64,000 nucleotides of DNA from Lachnospiraceae bacterium. Its GTDB lineage: Bacteria > Bacillota > Clostridia > Lachnospirales > Lachnospiraceae. Both the position numbers and the translations under genes were made by a program. The stretch is taken from the NCBI GenBank assembly GCA_022845895.1, contig AP025573.1, positions 2,266,501-2,330,500 on the forward strand, in the 5' to 3' direction. Shown here piece by piece: positions 1 through 8,680 of the stretch (position 1 is its first letter; each line of letters starts with the position of its first letter). Under the pieces are notes generated by a model that was not told where the DNA came from, did not search any database, and saw only the letters and a list, made by a program, of their open reading frames with translations.

Positions 1-399
1 GTTGATGGCACCGGCTCCTACCCAGCTCTGGAATCCGAACCAGATAATCGCAGGCACGCCTCTGAGCAGTCCAGGTATCTTGACGCCAGCTGTTCCAAAG
101 CTGCTTCTGAGCTGTACCGTATAAGGTATCCCATACTTATGTCCGCAGTTGCCGATTACAACGAGTGCAATGGCGATGACGAGGCATCCTATGATCATGG
201 CGAGAATCGCCTGCCCTACTGTCAGTACCCCAATCAGTCCCGCACCCATGGAGAACGTACCGATAGATACGCACCCTCCCATAAAGCTTGCCGCATAGGA
301 TAATGATCCCATGATACGTTTCTTGGTCGGCTGAAGATCCGGATCCACATTCTTGACGAGTTCCGGGTTCAGATTCATATTTTCAACGATATTACTCAT
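1..399 (-). CDS. NCS1-family permease, N-terminal part (runs off window)
   Basis: This is the first 133 codons of a nucleobase/allantoin/hydantoin:cation symporter of the NCS1 family; the rest lies beyond the left edge. The start ATG (399-397) is preceded by an AAAGGAGAGAAG ribosome site. The protein opens with a hydrophilic leader and the conserved MGSLSYAASFMGG and GCVSIGTFSMG segments. Two membrane helices follow, then a GIPYTVQLRSSFG segment and the GVPAIIWFGFQSWVGAGAIN stretch typical of the family. It closely resembles the complete permease at 1817-3178, so the two are paralogues. It lies 28 bp downstream of an amidohydrolase gene in the same direction, suggesting uptake of that enzyme's substrate. 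The actual substrate (allantoin, hydantoin, uracil) cannot be told from sequence. Confidence 0.85.
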   Translation of the reverse strand, partial: MSNIVENMNLNPELVKNVDPDLQPTKKRIMGSLSYAASFMGGCVSIGTFSMGAGLIGVLTVGQAILAMIIGCLVIAIALVVIGNCGHKYGIPYTVQLRSSFGTAGVKIPGLLRGVPAIIWFGFQSWVGAGAIN

Positions 400-427
400 C
401 TTCTCTCTCCTTTCGATATGCACAGGC

Positions 428-1801
428 TTAGCTTAATCGTCTGATTAATTCGCCCACGCCTTTTTCTGCTGTAATCTTTCCATCTTCGGCAACGACATTC
501 CCGCGGATGACCGTACATACCGGCTGTCCCTTGCCCTTCATGCCGACAAATGCAGATATTTTATTAACATACAGGAGAGAATCACTTGTTATCTCCCATT
601 CCTTCTGCGGGTCGACGATTACCAGGTCCGCGTCAAATCCCGGCTTGATATCTCCCTTTCTGCCGTAGATTCCGAACGCCCTGGCCGGAAGCTTTGCCAT
701 AGAATTAGCAAGCACGGCAGGGCTTACGCCCCTCTTAACGCACCCTTCGTTGAACGCCACCTGGAAACCGCTCTGGATTCCGCTGATGCCTCCCCATACG
801 TCGAATACATTCTCTATCTTACTGCCAAGAATTTCTTTGAACTTCTCATCATAGGAGCACGGGGAATGGTCGCTTGCAATTCCGCTGAACGTACCGTCTT
901 CTACATATGTCCACAATCTGTCTACTTCGTCCTGGGAACGGAGCGGAGGCGCACACTTGAACATCGGACCGTTTTCTATGACGTCCCTGTCCGTGAGGCT
1001 TAAGTAATGGGAACACGTTTCGGCTGTTATATCATAGCCTTCCTGCTGTGCTTCCTTAATCTTCTGTGCCACATCGGGGCTGCTCACATGGCAGATATGT
1101 ACCTTGCATCCCGTTGCCTTGGCAATCTCAATCATGTCTACGGTCGCCACCATCTCGGCGATGACCGGTCTGGAATCCAGAAAGCCCTGCCAGTCTAGAT
1201 GGCCTTCCTTTTTCATCCTGGCCTCCTGCCATTTGATTATGGAAAAGTCTTCGCAGTGGAAGCCTGCCCGACCGCCAAATTCTTTGATGCGCTGCATCGC
1301 TTCATATGCCTGCCCGTAATTTAAGGAACTGTAATCCGGGGATACGGGACCGATAAATGATTTGAATGCTACACATCCTTTGTCGTGCATCCCTTTTAAA
1401 TCCTCAAAATTATCCGGTACGAGGCCTCCCCAGAAGCAATAGTCTGAGTAGGCATTGCTGTCCACTTTTTCCACCTTCCGGTCAAACAGGTCTGCATTCG
1501 TCATGGCCGGTTCGTTCTGCAGCGGCATATCTATAATTGTCGTATAGCCGCCGACCGCGGCCGCGGCCGTACCATGCTCATAATCTTCCCGCCACTCATA
1601 TCCAGGGTCATTCAGATGTGCATGCGTATCGATGGCTCCGGGGAACACATAGTTCCCCTTCGCGTCTATGACTTTTGAAGCCTCAGGCTCGATGCCTGCG
1701 GCCAGCACGGCTGCTATTTTACCGTCTTTTACAGCTATGTTCCCTTCTGAGACAGCATCTGCCGTTACAATTTTTCCATTTTTCACTAGAACATCATACA
1801 T
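428..1801 (-). CDS. Allantoinase/dihydropyrimidinase-type amidohydrolase (copy B)
   Basis: A 457-residue cyclic amidohydrolase of the allantoinase/hydantoinase/dihydroorotase superfamily, which opens cyclic ureides in the cytoplasm. All the binuclear metal ligands are visible: H60 and H62 in DTHAHLNDPG, the carboxylated lysine K147 in AFKSF, H182 in GFHCE, H238 in HICHVS, and D311 in SDHSP. The TTIIDMPLQNEPA stretch after the first motif resembles allantoinase (AllB) more than D-hydantoinase. Start MYDVLVKNGKIV is usual for the family. It sits 15 bp after an NCS1 permease gene and 28 bp before another, in a four-gene run. It is clearly paralogous to the enzyme at 3206-4615. Allantoin is favoured because a DUF2877 gene is adjacent, but the substrate remains inferred. 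Confidence 0.85.
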   Translation of the reverse strand: MYDVLVKNGKIVTADAVSEGNIAVKDGKIAAVLAAGIEPEASKVIDAKGNYVFPGAIDTHAHLNDPGYEWREDYEHGTAAAAVGGYTTIIDMPLQNEPAMTNADLFDRKVEKVDSNAYSDYCFWGGLVPDNFEDLKGMHDKGCVAFKSFIGPVSPDYSSLNYGQAYEAMQRIKEFGGRAGFHCEDFSIIKWQEARMKKEGHLDWQGFLDSRPVIAEMVATVDMIEIAKATGCKVHICHVSSPDVAQKIKEAQQEGYDITAETCSHYLSLTDRDVIENGPMFKCAPPLRSQDEVDRLWTYVEDGTFSGIASDHSPCSYDEKFKEILGSKIENVFDVWGGISGIQSGFQVAFNEGCVKRGVSPAVLANSMAKLPARAFGIYGRKGDIKPGFDADLVIVDPQKEWEITSDSLLYVNKISAFVGMKGKGQPVCTVIRGNVVAEDGKITAEKGVGELIRRLS

Positions 1802-1816
1802 ATGTATTGCCTCCTA

Positions 1817-3178
1817 TCACTTCTCAAGAGAAGTTCCTTTCCTGAAACGTCCGCATGACGGCATCTTCTTCATACAGAAATAGTATACCAGCCCTGTCGG
1901 TATCGTGGCTGTAAAGAAGGAAATGTCTACATTGATCAGCCCGATGACCGCGCCTACGGCCGTCGCTATAATGGCTGCCCAGTTGATGCCGGCATGGTTT
2001 CCTTTGTCATCATACAAGTCATCCAGTTTCTCTCCCTCAATCTTACCCCTGTGCATAATATAGTAATCTGTTACCAGAACTGCAAATATCGGTCCGAAGA
2101 ACGCTGTATAGATCTTAACAAACAGGTCTAATCCTGCAGCCGAGCTGTCATTTGTCAGAATCCATGGACAAGTGCAGACGGCCAGGACACCGACAAGGAT
2201 AACTGCTGTCTTGTGCTTCATCTTAAATGCATCCATAAATGCATAAGCCGGCGGTACGACATTGCTGGCAAGGTTTGTCGTCATCTGCGCAAATAAGATG
2301 AACCCAAGTGTTGCTACTAAGAGGACTTTGTTATTGACCATCTGTGAGAATGCATTGATCGGGTTCGCGATACCTGTGGCGGTAGACGCCATCGCACCTA
2401 TGAGGCCAAGCAGTACCGTCGTAGGAACCATGGCGATAAAGTAAGCGACGCCGCGCTTTCCTACGGAGAAACCACCTTTGAGCTCCCGGGAGTAGTCACC
2501 TGCATTGAGCATAACCGTCGTGCTGTTTCCAAAGAATGCTATGATGGCTGCAATAAAAGGCATCCCCCAGGAACCTTCCCTGCTTATGAGCTTATCGCCG
2601 ATAACGCCCCAATACTGGGTAACACATACATAGAGCATGTAGAGCATCGCGCATACGATGACGACACCGCCTACATTCTCCACCCATTTGATTCCATGGA
2701 AGCCCTTTACCGACAGGATAATCTGGAGCACCTGGAATAAGATGAAGAACAGTACGACATTGTCATATCCGAAGATTGCGATAGATATCTGGTTGATTGC
2801 AGATCCCCCGAGCCATGTCTGGAATCCATACCACACGATTGCCGGCAGTCCACGGATCATTACGGGTACGATATTGCCTTTCGTACCGTAAGCGCTCTTC
2901 AGCTGTATCGCATATGGCGCTCCTGACTTATAGCTGAAACGGTCATTTACGCAGATGCCGACGACGAGAATGGTAGAACCTATCAGCACGGCCAGAAACA
3001 CCTGCATAAGGTTAAGCCCCTTGTCAAGCTGTGCCGAACCCATCGTCAGCGTACCGATGGAGATACATCCGCCAAGCCAGAGCATCAGATAGGACCCCCA
3101 TCCCATGATTCGGTCTTTTTCCTGAATCGGCGCCAATGAGCCGGATTCTTTCTTCGCTTCTTTATTTACATCACTCAT
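1817..3178 (-). CDS. NCS1-family cytosine/allantoin/hydantoin permease (copy A)
   Basis: A 453-residue polytopic membrane protein of the NCS1 symporter family. Family landmarks are the N-terminal MGWGSYLMLWLGGCISIG segment, the GAPYAIQLKSAYGTKG loop and the RGLPAIVWYGFQTWLGG segment. NSTTVMLNAGDYSREL follows in the middle, and a VTDYYIMHRGK segment lies near the end. About twelve hydrophobic segments are present, which is normal length and topology. It presumably imports the ring compound cleaved by the two flanking amidohydrolases: the gap is 27 bp to the upstream enzyme and 15 bp to the downstream one. It was probably duplicated together with an amidohydrolase, because the partial permease at the window start repeats the same sequence features. 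Substrate specificity is not resolvable by eye. Confidence 0.88.
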   Translation of the reverse strand: MSDVNKEAKKESGSLAPIQEKDRIMGWGSYLMLWLGGCISIGTLTMGSAQLDKGLNLMQVFLAVLIGSTILVVGICVNDRFSYKSGAPYAIQLKSAYGTKGNIVPVMIRGLPAIVWYGFQTWLGGSAINQISIAIFGYDNVVLFFILFQVLQIILSVKGFHGIKWVENVGGVVIVCAMLYMLYVCVTQYWGVIGDKLISREGSWGMPFIAAIIAFFGNSTTVMLNAGDYSRELKGGFSVGKRGVAYFIAMVPTTVLLGLIGAMASTATGIANPINAFSQMVNNKVLLVATLGFILFAQMTTNLASNVVPPAYAFMDAFKMKHKTAVILVGVLAVCTCPWILTNDSSAAGLDLFVKIYTAFFGPIFAVLVTDYYIMHRGKIEGEKLDDLYDDKGNHAGINWAAIIATAVGAVIGLINVDISFFTATIPTGLVYYFCMKKMPSCGRFRKGTSLEK

Positions 3179-3205
3179 AATCTCTCTCCTTCTTTCCTTC
3201 TTTTG

Positions 3206-4615
3206 TTATCTGGCGTCTGCCGGAGTCACATACATCCCATATCCCACCGCATCTTCTTTGTAGCTGCCATCGACAGCTACGACTTTACCGCGGATGATCG
3301 TATATACAGGAGCACCTTTTCCTTCCAGCCCGTCAAAGCAGGATACGTGTCCTTTCGTCAGCAGCTCTTCCTGTCTGCATTTCCATGCTTTATCCGGATC
3401 CACGATAACGATGTCACCGTCGAATCCAAGCTCGAACGCACCTTTCTTTCCATACAGCCCGAACACTTTAGCCGGGTTGTAATCCATCACTTTTGCAATC
3501 AGGGTCGGGCTTAAGCCTTTCTTGTTGACAACCATGTCAAACATCATCGGCAGGAAGAACTGGATTGCATTCAAGCCGCCCCATGCATGCCATATATCCT
3601 TTGTCGCATTGTCCTTTTCTTCATCTGCCGCCGGAGAATGATCGCTGCCCACACAGGATAACGTCCCGTCAAGCACATAGTCCCACAGCTTTTCCATGTC
3701 TTCTTTCGTGCGCATCGGAGGGGTGCATTTTGCCGGAGCACCTTTTTCAAATACAAAGTCTTCTGTAAACCCAAGATAGTGCGGACAGGTCTCCGCCGTA
3801 ATCGGAAGCCCTTCATGGATAGCATCTTTTACTACTTGTGCAACCATCGGATGGCTCACATGGCAGATATGTACACGGCCGCCGGTCGCGCGGGCCATAT
3901 CGATTACGTTCTTCGTGGCTACATATTCCGTCCATACATCATGGGAATCGAGGAAATCCCTGATCTTCTCTTCACCGCTTCTGCCTTCTCTTGCCTTTGC
4001 CTCTTTCTCACGCTCCAGTACCTGGCCGAACTCTTCACAGTGGAATCCGCAAAGTGCATCGTATGGCTTCAATATCTCCAGCGCCTTTCTCACATTTCCC
4101 ATATTGACAGTAGGGAACAGGTCCCCATTAGGACATGTGAAGCCTTTGAATGCCGCCACGCCGCAGTTATGCAAGTCCACCAGGTCATTCATATTGTTCT
4201 TCACAGAACCCGGCTGATTGTCGTAATCTCCTACGATACCGCCCCAAAGCGCAAAATCAATCACCGAGTGCTTGCTGATACGTCCCATCTTCAGGTCAAA
4301 AATCTCTTTGTTCATCAGAGAAGGGTCATTGTTCAGCGGCATGTCGATCAGGCACGTGCAGCCTGCCACGGCTGCCGCTCTGGAACCAGTCTCGAAATCC
4401 TCCCTGTACTCAAAACCTGGTTCATTAAGGTGCGCATGGCAGTCGATGATACCCGGGAACACATAGTTCCCCTTCGCATCTATAACTTCTTTTGCCTCTG
4501 CCACTGTTCCTTTTGCAAGAAAAGCGGAATACACGCCGTCCTTCACTGCAATATCGGCCTCGTAAATCCTGTCCGGGGTTACAAGCTTTCCGTTTTTCAC
4601 TACTAAATCATACAT
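3206..4615 (-). CDS. Allantoinase/dihydropyrimidinase-type amidohydrolase (copy A)
   Basis: A 469-residue paralogue of the enzyme at 428-1801. I start it at the ATG at 4615, beginning MYDLVVKNGKLVTP, because AAGGAGGAAAGCG directly precedes it and this matches the paralogue's N terminus; an in-frame upstream start at 4675 has no such support. Metal ligands: H60 and H62 (DCHAHLNEPG), K157 (AAFKGF), H192 (GFHCEEF), H252 (HICHVS), D325 (SDHSP). The TCLIDMPLNNDPS segment again is allantoinase-like. It is the first gene of the minus-strand cluster, with a probable promoter at 4692-4720, and is divergent from a DUF2877 gene. Two active-site-complete copies suggest different substrates, stereoisomers or gene dosage. 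Confidence 0.86.
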   Translation of the reverse strand: MYDLVVKNGKLVTPDRIYEADIAVKDGVYSAFLAKGTVAEAKEVIDAKGNYVFPGIIDCHAHLNEPGFEYREDFETGSRAAAVAGCTCLIDMPLNNDPSLMNKEIFDLKMGRISKHSVIDFALWGGIVGDYDNQPGSVKNNMNDLVDLHNCGVAAFKGFTCPNGDLFPTVNMGNVRKALEILKPYDALCGFHCEEFGQVLEREKEAKAREGRSGEEKIRDFLDSHDVWTEYVATKNVIDMARATGGRVHICHVSHPMVAQVVKDAIHEGLPITAETCPHYLGFTEDFVFEKGAPAKCTPPMRTKEDMEKLWDYVLDGTLSCVGSDHSPAADEEKDNATKDIWHAWGGLNAIQFFLPMMFDMVVNKKGLSPTLIAKVMDYNPAKVFGLYGKKGAFELGFDGDIVIVDPDKAWKCRQEELLTKGHVSCFDGLEGKGAPVYTIIRGKVVAVDGSYKEDAVGYGMYVTPADAR

Positions 4616-4691
4616 CGCTTTCCTCCTTGTCAAAGGTACCAATTGTCTTTTTTTTATCATACTCTGGTTAACCATTTATTACATAACATGT

Positions 4692-4720
4692 ATTTTATTA
4701 GATACAATTGAGAAAAACAA
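4692..4720 (-). promoter_or_regulatory. Probable promoter of the amidohydrolase/permease cluster
   Basis: On the minus strand TTGTTT (4720-4715) and TAAAAT (4697-4692) are separated by exactly 17 bp, ahead of the amidohydrolase start at 4615. The whole 215-bp divergent spacer 4676-4890 is strongly AT-rich. No riboswitch-like structure is evident in it. Confidence 0.5.
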
Positions 4721-4802
4721 TGACATGAAACCGGGAAAAAATAGCGTTTTTTTGTCTGATATGTATAAAAATAATTATCATTTAATTTATTTTTTGTAAT
4801 TT

Positions 4803-4822
4803 ATTCTATTTTTTGATAGAAT
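4803..4822. promoter_or_regulatory. Inverted repeat in the divergent allantoin-cluster spacer
   Basis: ATTCTAT (4803-4809) and ATAGAAT (4816-4822) form a 7-bp palindrome with a 6-nt spacer, 70-90 bp before the DUF2877 start codon. It has operator-like geometry between the two divergent transcription units. It could instead be chance in AT-rich DNA. Confidence 0.35.
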
Positions 4823-4890
4823 CAATTATTAGATTGGAGTCTGGCTTTTAGCGCTCCGTCCACCACATCCGGCGAAGGAGCTGTTAAGCT

Positions 4891-5760
4891 ATGATTTCTA
4901 TGATAACGGATACATCTTCATATGCAGACGATTTCCTGTGTCATTGTTTTTCCGGCACTGTTCATTCTGTATATAATAAAACGATAAATATTCAGGCATC
5001 AGGGCAGCTTCTTGCCCTGCAGTCCGCCTCTTCCCCGCTGTCTCCAGTCAGCCTTATTACGGACCTGACAGCAGGAATGCTCAAATCCCTCCATATCGAA
5101 CCGGGACAGGCAGTACGCTTTTCCAGAGAATCTATAGAAATCCTATCTTCCGGAAAATCGGTCCTCTTCCGCTACATTCCCGGCCATATCTATCCTTCCG
5201 GGCTGTCTGCGCTCTCTGCCGGTTCTTCTCCTGACGTATTGAAAAGCCGTGTACAGATGGCTCTCGGCAAATCCGCAGCCGATGGCTTCTGCCTGCTGTT
5301 CTCATCCCGTCCCGGGATGGCGGGCGGTGAAAGCCTGGTCCTTTCCGCCGCCAGGGAACATATGTCGCGCTGCCGCCTCCTGCTTTGGAAGCAGGGATAT
5401 ATGGAAGCGGCCCGTACTCTTTCACAGCTCATCGGTCTTGGCATCGGCCTTACGCCAAGCGGCGATGACTTTCTGTGCGGCGTGCTCGCATCAATCACAC
5501 TCTGCCGGCTATCTGATCATCCTTTTGCGCGCTGCCTGATTGCCGAACTGGAGAGCCATCTGTCCGATACGAATGACATCAGCGCTACTTTCCTGCGATG
5601 TGCGCTTCAGAACCAGTTCAGCCTGGCCATCTGCCGTCTGCCGGATCTCCCCCCGGCCGATGAGATTCTCCAAAGCTTTGAGGCTGTGGGACACTCCTCC
5701 GGAACAGATACATTGTGCGGTATCCTGTATGCCCTGGATCTGGCCGGCTTCTTAAAATAA
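4891..5760 (+). CDS. DUF2877 family protein (AllH/YlbF-like)
   Basis: A 289-residue soluble protein of family DUF2877. The hallmark is the central LGIGLTPSGDDFLCGVLAS motif (around residues 185-205). In E. coli the DUF2877 protein YlbF has been renamed AllH and is a subunit of the FdrA-YlbE-YlbF oxamate carbamoyltransferase acting in anaerobic allantoin breakdown. That is established for the family, not shown here. Its divergent placement next to two allantoinase-like genes supports a ureide role. The FdrA and YlbE partners are not in this window and would have to lie elsewhere. The ATG at 4891 follows AAGGAG by 11 nt. A perfect 19-bp hairpin terminator follows directly. Confidence 0.8.
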   Translation: MISMITDTSSYADDFLCHCFSGTVHSVYNKTINIQASGQLLALQSASSPLSPVSLITDLTAGMLKSLHIEPGQAVRFSRESIEILSSGKSVLFRYIPGHIYPSGLSALSAGSSPDVLKSRVQMALGKSAADGFCLLFSSRPGMAGGESLVLSAAREHMSRCRLLLWKQGYMEAARTLSQLIGLGIGLTPSGDDFLCGVLASITLCRLSDHPFARCLIAELESHLSDTNDISATFLRCALQNQFSLAICRLPDLPPADEILQSFEAVGHSSGTDTLCGILYALDLAGFLK

Positions 5761-5799
5761 GGATGGCCTGGCAGCCGTCACGGCTGCCAGGCCATCCTT
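5759..5799. terminator. Bidirectional hairpin terminator
   Basis: A perfect 19-bp inverted repeat (arms 5759-5777 and 5781-5799, 3-nt loop) overlaps the stop codon of the DUF2877 gene and precedes the end of the convergent membrane-protein gene. AT-rich runs flank both sides, so it can serve both directions. Confidence 0.85.
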
Positions 5800-5819
5800 A
5801 TTCGCAAGACACACTATTC

Positions 5820-6350
5820 TCAATTCATCAGATGCCCCCGCATTCGGCTCCATATATGACTCTGTACGTATTCATACGCCCTGTCGTATATCCATATGCC
5901 TATCTGTCCCCCGGCTATGATACCGGCGAGAATCATGCCTGTTATCCTGCGCCCGAACAACAGCTCCTGCAGCAGAAATACCGCAGGAATATACAGTATG
6001 TTGAATACGATGTACTTTATTATCCAGAATGCCGCCCTGCGGTTCTGAAGCCGTGAAGCCCCGAGCTTTCGATGGGCCGTCTCGACAGCCATGATATAGA
6101 ATCCCATCGCCGCAAATGTAATTACATAAAATTTATTCGGAGCCAGTATAAACCCAAGCAGGACTGCAGCCAGCCAAAATGCAGCCCCCATGAAAGGGCC
6201 GAATTCCCGGATTACGATTCCGGTAAAATAGGATGCCGCCGCCAGCAGGAATAAGGTGCTCGTCTCTATTACGCTTCCTAGAACCATACATACGACCGAC
6301 AGTGCGAGCATCAGGCCGCACACAGCCATAGATTTTGCCTTTACATGCAT
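5820..6350 (-). CDS. Uncharacterised membrane protein, 176 aa
   Basis: I do not recognise the family. The protein is very hydrophobic, with about five membrane segments beginning at [19 protein letters not shown] near the N terminus. Short basic loops and a charged C terminus (RMRGHLMN) complete it. The start ATG at 6350 has GGGAGGAG about 10 nt upstream; a longer reading to 6374 lacks a ribosome site. It overlaps the last codons of the preceding J-domain gene by 10 bp, so the two are probably translationally coupled. It is the last gene of the unit beginning with the DUF5685 gene. It vaguely resembles small energy-coupling or permease-like membrane proteins, but no function can be assigned. 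Confidence 0.75.
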   Translation of the reverse strand: MHVKAKSMAVCGLMLALSVVCMVLGSVIETSTLFLLAAASYFTGIVIREFGPFMGAAFWLAAVLLGFILAPNKFYVITFAAMGFYIMAVETAHRKLGASRLQNRRAAFWIIKYIVFNILYIPAVFLLQELLFGRRITGMILAGIIAGGQIGIWIYDRAYEYVQSHIWSRMRGHLMN

Positions 6351-6997
6351 GTGCAAAGATCTCCTCCCATACATTCACAGAGCTGGTCTGCGATACACAA
6401 GTCACAACACATATTGCCGGTACCGCATGTCTGCCCGCCGGCGCCATACCCCCCGTACGGATTATTCTGGTACCTCTGGCTGTTCCATTCAAGCTGGCTC
6501 AGCAGCTGGCGGTACTGCACATTGTTTGGTTCCATATTGACTGCCTGAGCCGCATGGTCTCTGGCCAGGACATTGTTCCCCATGCCTGCGTTGGCATATG
6601 CACTTGCATAATACCACTGTGATGTCCGCTCCGGCATACGGTTCAGAAGGTTTAGCGCCTCCTGGAAGCGTCTGCTGTTGATAAAGTTATACACCGCCTG
6701 CATCTCGACATTCTGCTGGGAGCTGTCGAAGCCGCCCTGCTGGCCGCCCCCGGCGCTGCCATACCCGCCGTTTCCGCCGTAGCCGTAACGGTAGCCGCCG
6801 CCCTGCTCCCTTTCTTTCATAATCGTATCGTAGGCTTCCTGAACTTCCTTGAACCTCTCTTCTGCCAGATCGGCCAGCGGATTGTTCACATTGGCATCCG
6901 GATGGTATTTTCTCGTCAGTTCCCGGTATGCACTCTTTATCTCATCGTCTGACGCATTTTGGGATACCCCTAATACTTCATATGGATTCTTCGTCAT
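6341..6997 (-). CDS. J-domain (DnaJ-like) protein with cysteine-rich tail
   Basis: A 218-residue protein. Residues 1-63 form a J domain ([20 protein letters not shown], with the HPD signature in RKYHPDAN), which in this family stimulates the ATPase of DnaK/Hsp70. It lacks the DnaJ zinc-binding domain. A Gly/Tyr/Gln-rich linker follows, then a helical TPR-like region ([20 protein letters not shown]). The tail is unusual, with nine cysteines in its last 28 residues ([20 protein letters not shown] and after), suggesting metal binding. The gene lies 6 bp after a DUF5685 gene and overlaps the following membrane-protein gene, so the three probably form one operon. The client is unknown. Confidence 0.85.
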   Translation of the reverse strand: MTKNPYEVLGVSQNASDDEIKSAYRELTRKYHPDANVNNPLADLAEERFKEVQEAYDTIMKEREQGGGYRYGYGGNGGYGSAGGGQQGGFDSSQQNVEMQAVYNFINSRRFQEALNLLNRMPERTSQWYYASAYANAGMGNNVLARDHAAQAVNMEPNNVQYRQLLSQLEWNSQRYQNNPYGGYGAGGQTCGTGNMCCDLCIADQLCECMGGDLCTCM

Positions 6998-7003
6998 ATC
7001 GCT

Positions 7004-7837
7004 TTATTCCTTCGCTTCCTTCTTTTGTTGCTGAACCTTTTTATAACGGTTCCAAACTCCATCATATAATATATTGCGCAAAATGTCTATATCTAATAGG
7101 CACGGCAGCTGCTCAAATCCGGCACAGCACTCCGCAATCATCATCTGGAGGATCTGAAGGCATCTGTCTTCATAATCCGCATGCTCTGCTGCTTCTTTCA
7201 GCGGATTATAGCATCCTTCCCGCCTGTCTTTGTCCAGGTCTTCGTACGCGTCCATGATGTAGATGAATTTGCCGAGAAAGAACCCTACGGTCCTGAGCCG
7301 GTCTTCCCAGTGGTCCTTCCGGTACACAAGCAGCTCCGACATGAGCCTGCCAAAGCACCCTGCCGGTATATCGATATCCGTGACGCCTTCTCTTTCACAG
7401 GCCGACAGTTCCTTAAGGGAACGGCAGATTGCCCTGCTCTGCCTCGGATACTTCTTTATAATCCGCTTGACCTTGCGGTGGAGCGCATAGGTTCCGGCAA
7501 ATCCGCTGATCTTCTTCTCATCTATCCAGTCATCCTTCATGTGGTAATAGGCAAGTACCATATTCATGTCCGCCGCGTACGCCGTATACTCATTCACCAG
7601 CATAGCCTGCTTCTTTACCGGATGCACCTTGCACGGACACGTCATGTGCTCTGTATCCGCCTCGTAAAGCGAGGTCAGCAGCACGACCGCAAATGTCATA
7701 TCATATGTGAGGGTCATCTGTCCGAGGAAGCCGTACCGCTCTTTGAGCGTATGGCAGAGTCCGCAGTAATAGGACTTATACTTCCTGAAATCCCTGACCT
7801 TCAGCTCAGGCTCATAAATCGTAACATATCCAAACAT
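7004..7837 (-). CDS. DUF5685 family protein
   Basis: A 277-residue protein matching what I recall of DUF5685, common in Lachnospiraceae and of unknown function. It begins MFGYVTIYEPELKVRDF and carries the cysteine pair YYCGLC near residue 26. An HMTCPCKVHPVKK cysteine/histidine segment follows around residue 65, suggestive of metal binding. A helical C-terminal half contains FFLGKFIYIMDAYEDLDKD, reminiscent of acidic-motif helices in polyprenyl synthase-like folds. The start ATG follows AAAGGAAGAAGAATACG. It leads a three-gene unit with the J-domain protein and a membrane protein. Together these hint at a chaperone or membrane-biogenesis role, but that is speculative. Confidence 0.8.
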   Translation of the reverse strand: MFGYVTIYEPELKVRDFRKYKSYYCGLCHTLKERYGFLGQMTLTYDMTFAVVLLTSLYEADTEHMTCPCKVHPVKKQAMLVNEYTAYAADMNMVLAYYHMKDDWIDEKKISGFAGTYALHRKVKRIIKKYPRQSRAICRSLKELSACEREGVTDIDIPAGCFGRLMSELLVYRKDHWEDRLRTVGFFLGKFIYIMDAYEDLDKDRREGCYNPLKEAAEHADYEDRCLQILQMMIAECCAGFEQLPCLLDIDILRNILYDGVWNRYKKVQQQKKEAKE

Positions 7838-7860
7838 CGTATTCTTCTTCCTTTAAGCTT

Positions 7861-7895
7861 ATAATAGGCTGACAGCAGAGCCGTCAGCCTATTAT
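7861..7895. terminator. Hairpin terminator after the ABC cassette
   Basis: Perfect 13-bp inverted repeat (arms 7861-7873 and 7883-7895, 9-nt loop) between the end of the minus-strand ABC permease gene (7916) and the start of the DUF5685 gene (7837). It separates the two transcription units. Confidence 0.75.
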
Positions 7896-7915
7896 ATCAC
7901 AGAACCTGTTCTTTT

Positions 7916-8680
7916 TTACAGCTGTTTCTTGTCAAACAGTGCAATTCCTGCCAGCACCGCTGCCACCGCCAGTACCGCTGCTACTGTTGCCGCCGGCAGA
8001 AAATCCTCCGCTTTGAGCGTTCCATCAATGAGGGACATGTTTTCCGACGCCAACCTGACCGGACTGTATCTGCTTACGCCGTGCAGCATCGACATCAGCA
8101 TTCCGGCAAGCAGCACCGCCCCCGCAAGCAGCAGGCCTCCTGCATAGCTTTTGGACATCGTGCTGCCCAGCAGTACCATGCTAAGGAGCAGAAGGCCGAA
8201 CAGCCAGGCGAAGAATACGGCAGTACCAAGTTCCGGCACGGCCGTCTCATCCCAGAACAGGGCGCTGTAGAAATACGTAACCGCAAAGGAAAGATAATAC
8301 CCTATGCTCCACAGCACGGCTACCCCGGTAAACTTGGACAGCCAGACCGCTTTTCTCTTCAGCCCTTTCGTCAATACCGGCAAGAGCGTCCCCCTGCCCA
8401 GTTCTTGAGATACCACGCCGCTCGACATGATAACCATTACGACAAGGCCAATCTGAGGCACGTTTTTAAAGAACTGTATCCATGCATCCGCAATGACAGG
8501 TTCCGGTATGTCCATATGCATCCCCGCAGGCATAAAATTCTCTACCAGTTCCGGGAGATACTTTGCGGATATTGGATTCATGAACCCGAGCAGAAGGAAT
8601 ACCAGCAGTATGATAAGCAGCTTATAAGAGCGGAAGTATTCCATAAATTCCTTTTTCGTAAATGCGATATATCCTTTCAT
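7916..8680 (-). CDS. ABC-2 type transporter permease (YxlG-like)
   Basis: A 254-residue ABC-2 membrane subunit. I start at the ATG at 8680 (MKGYIAFTKKEFMEYFRSYK), which overlaps the TGA of the ATPase gene in an ATGA junction. An in-frame extension to 8890 is just the ATPase gene read in another frame. The N-terminal amphipathic stretch and first helix (LLIILLVFLLLGFMNPIS) are typical, followed by a roughly 60-residue outside loop and five more hydrophobic segments. The gene order PLDc_N protein - ATPase - permease matches the YxlE-YxlF-YxlG set of Bacillus. The export substrate is unknown; in Bacillus that set is tied to sigma-Y control, whereas here an XRE regulator takes that position. Confidence 0.88.
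   Translation of the reverse strand: MKGYIAFTKKEFMEYFRSYKLLIILLVFLLLGFMNPISAKYLPELVENFMPAGMHMDIPEPVIADAWIQFFKNVPQIGLVVMVIMSSGVVSQELGRGTLLPVLTKGLKRKAVWLSKFTGVAVLWSIGYYLSFAVTYFYSALFWDETAVPELGTAVFFAWLFGLLLLSMVLLGSTMSKSYAGGLLLAGAVLLAGMLMSMLHGVSRYSPVRLASENMSLIDGTLKAEDFLPAATVAAVLAVAAVLAGIALFDKKQL

Noticed and set aside
3779-4606. 275-codon plus-strand frame opposite the first amidohydrolase
   Set aside because: Antisense shadow; the minus strand encodes a complete metal-site amidohydrolase with a strong ribosome site.
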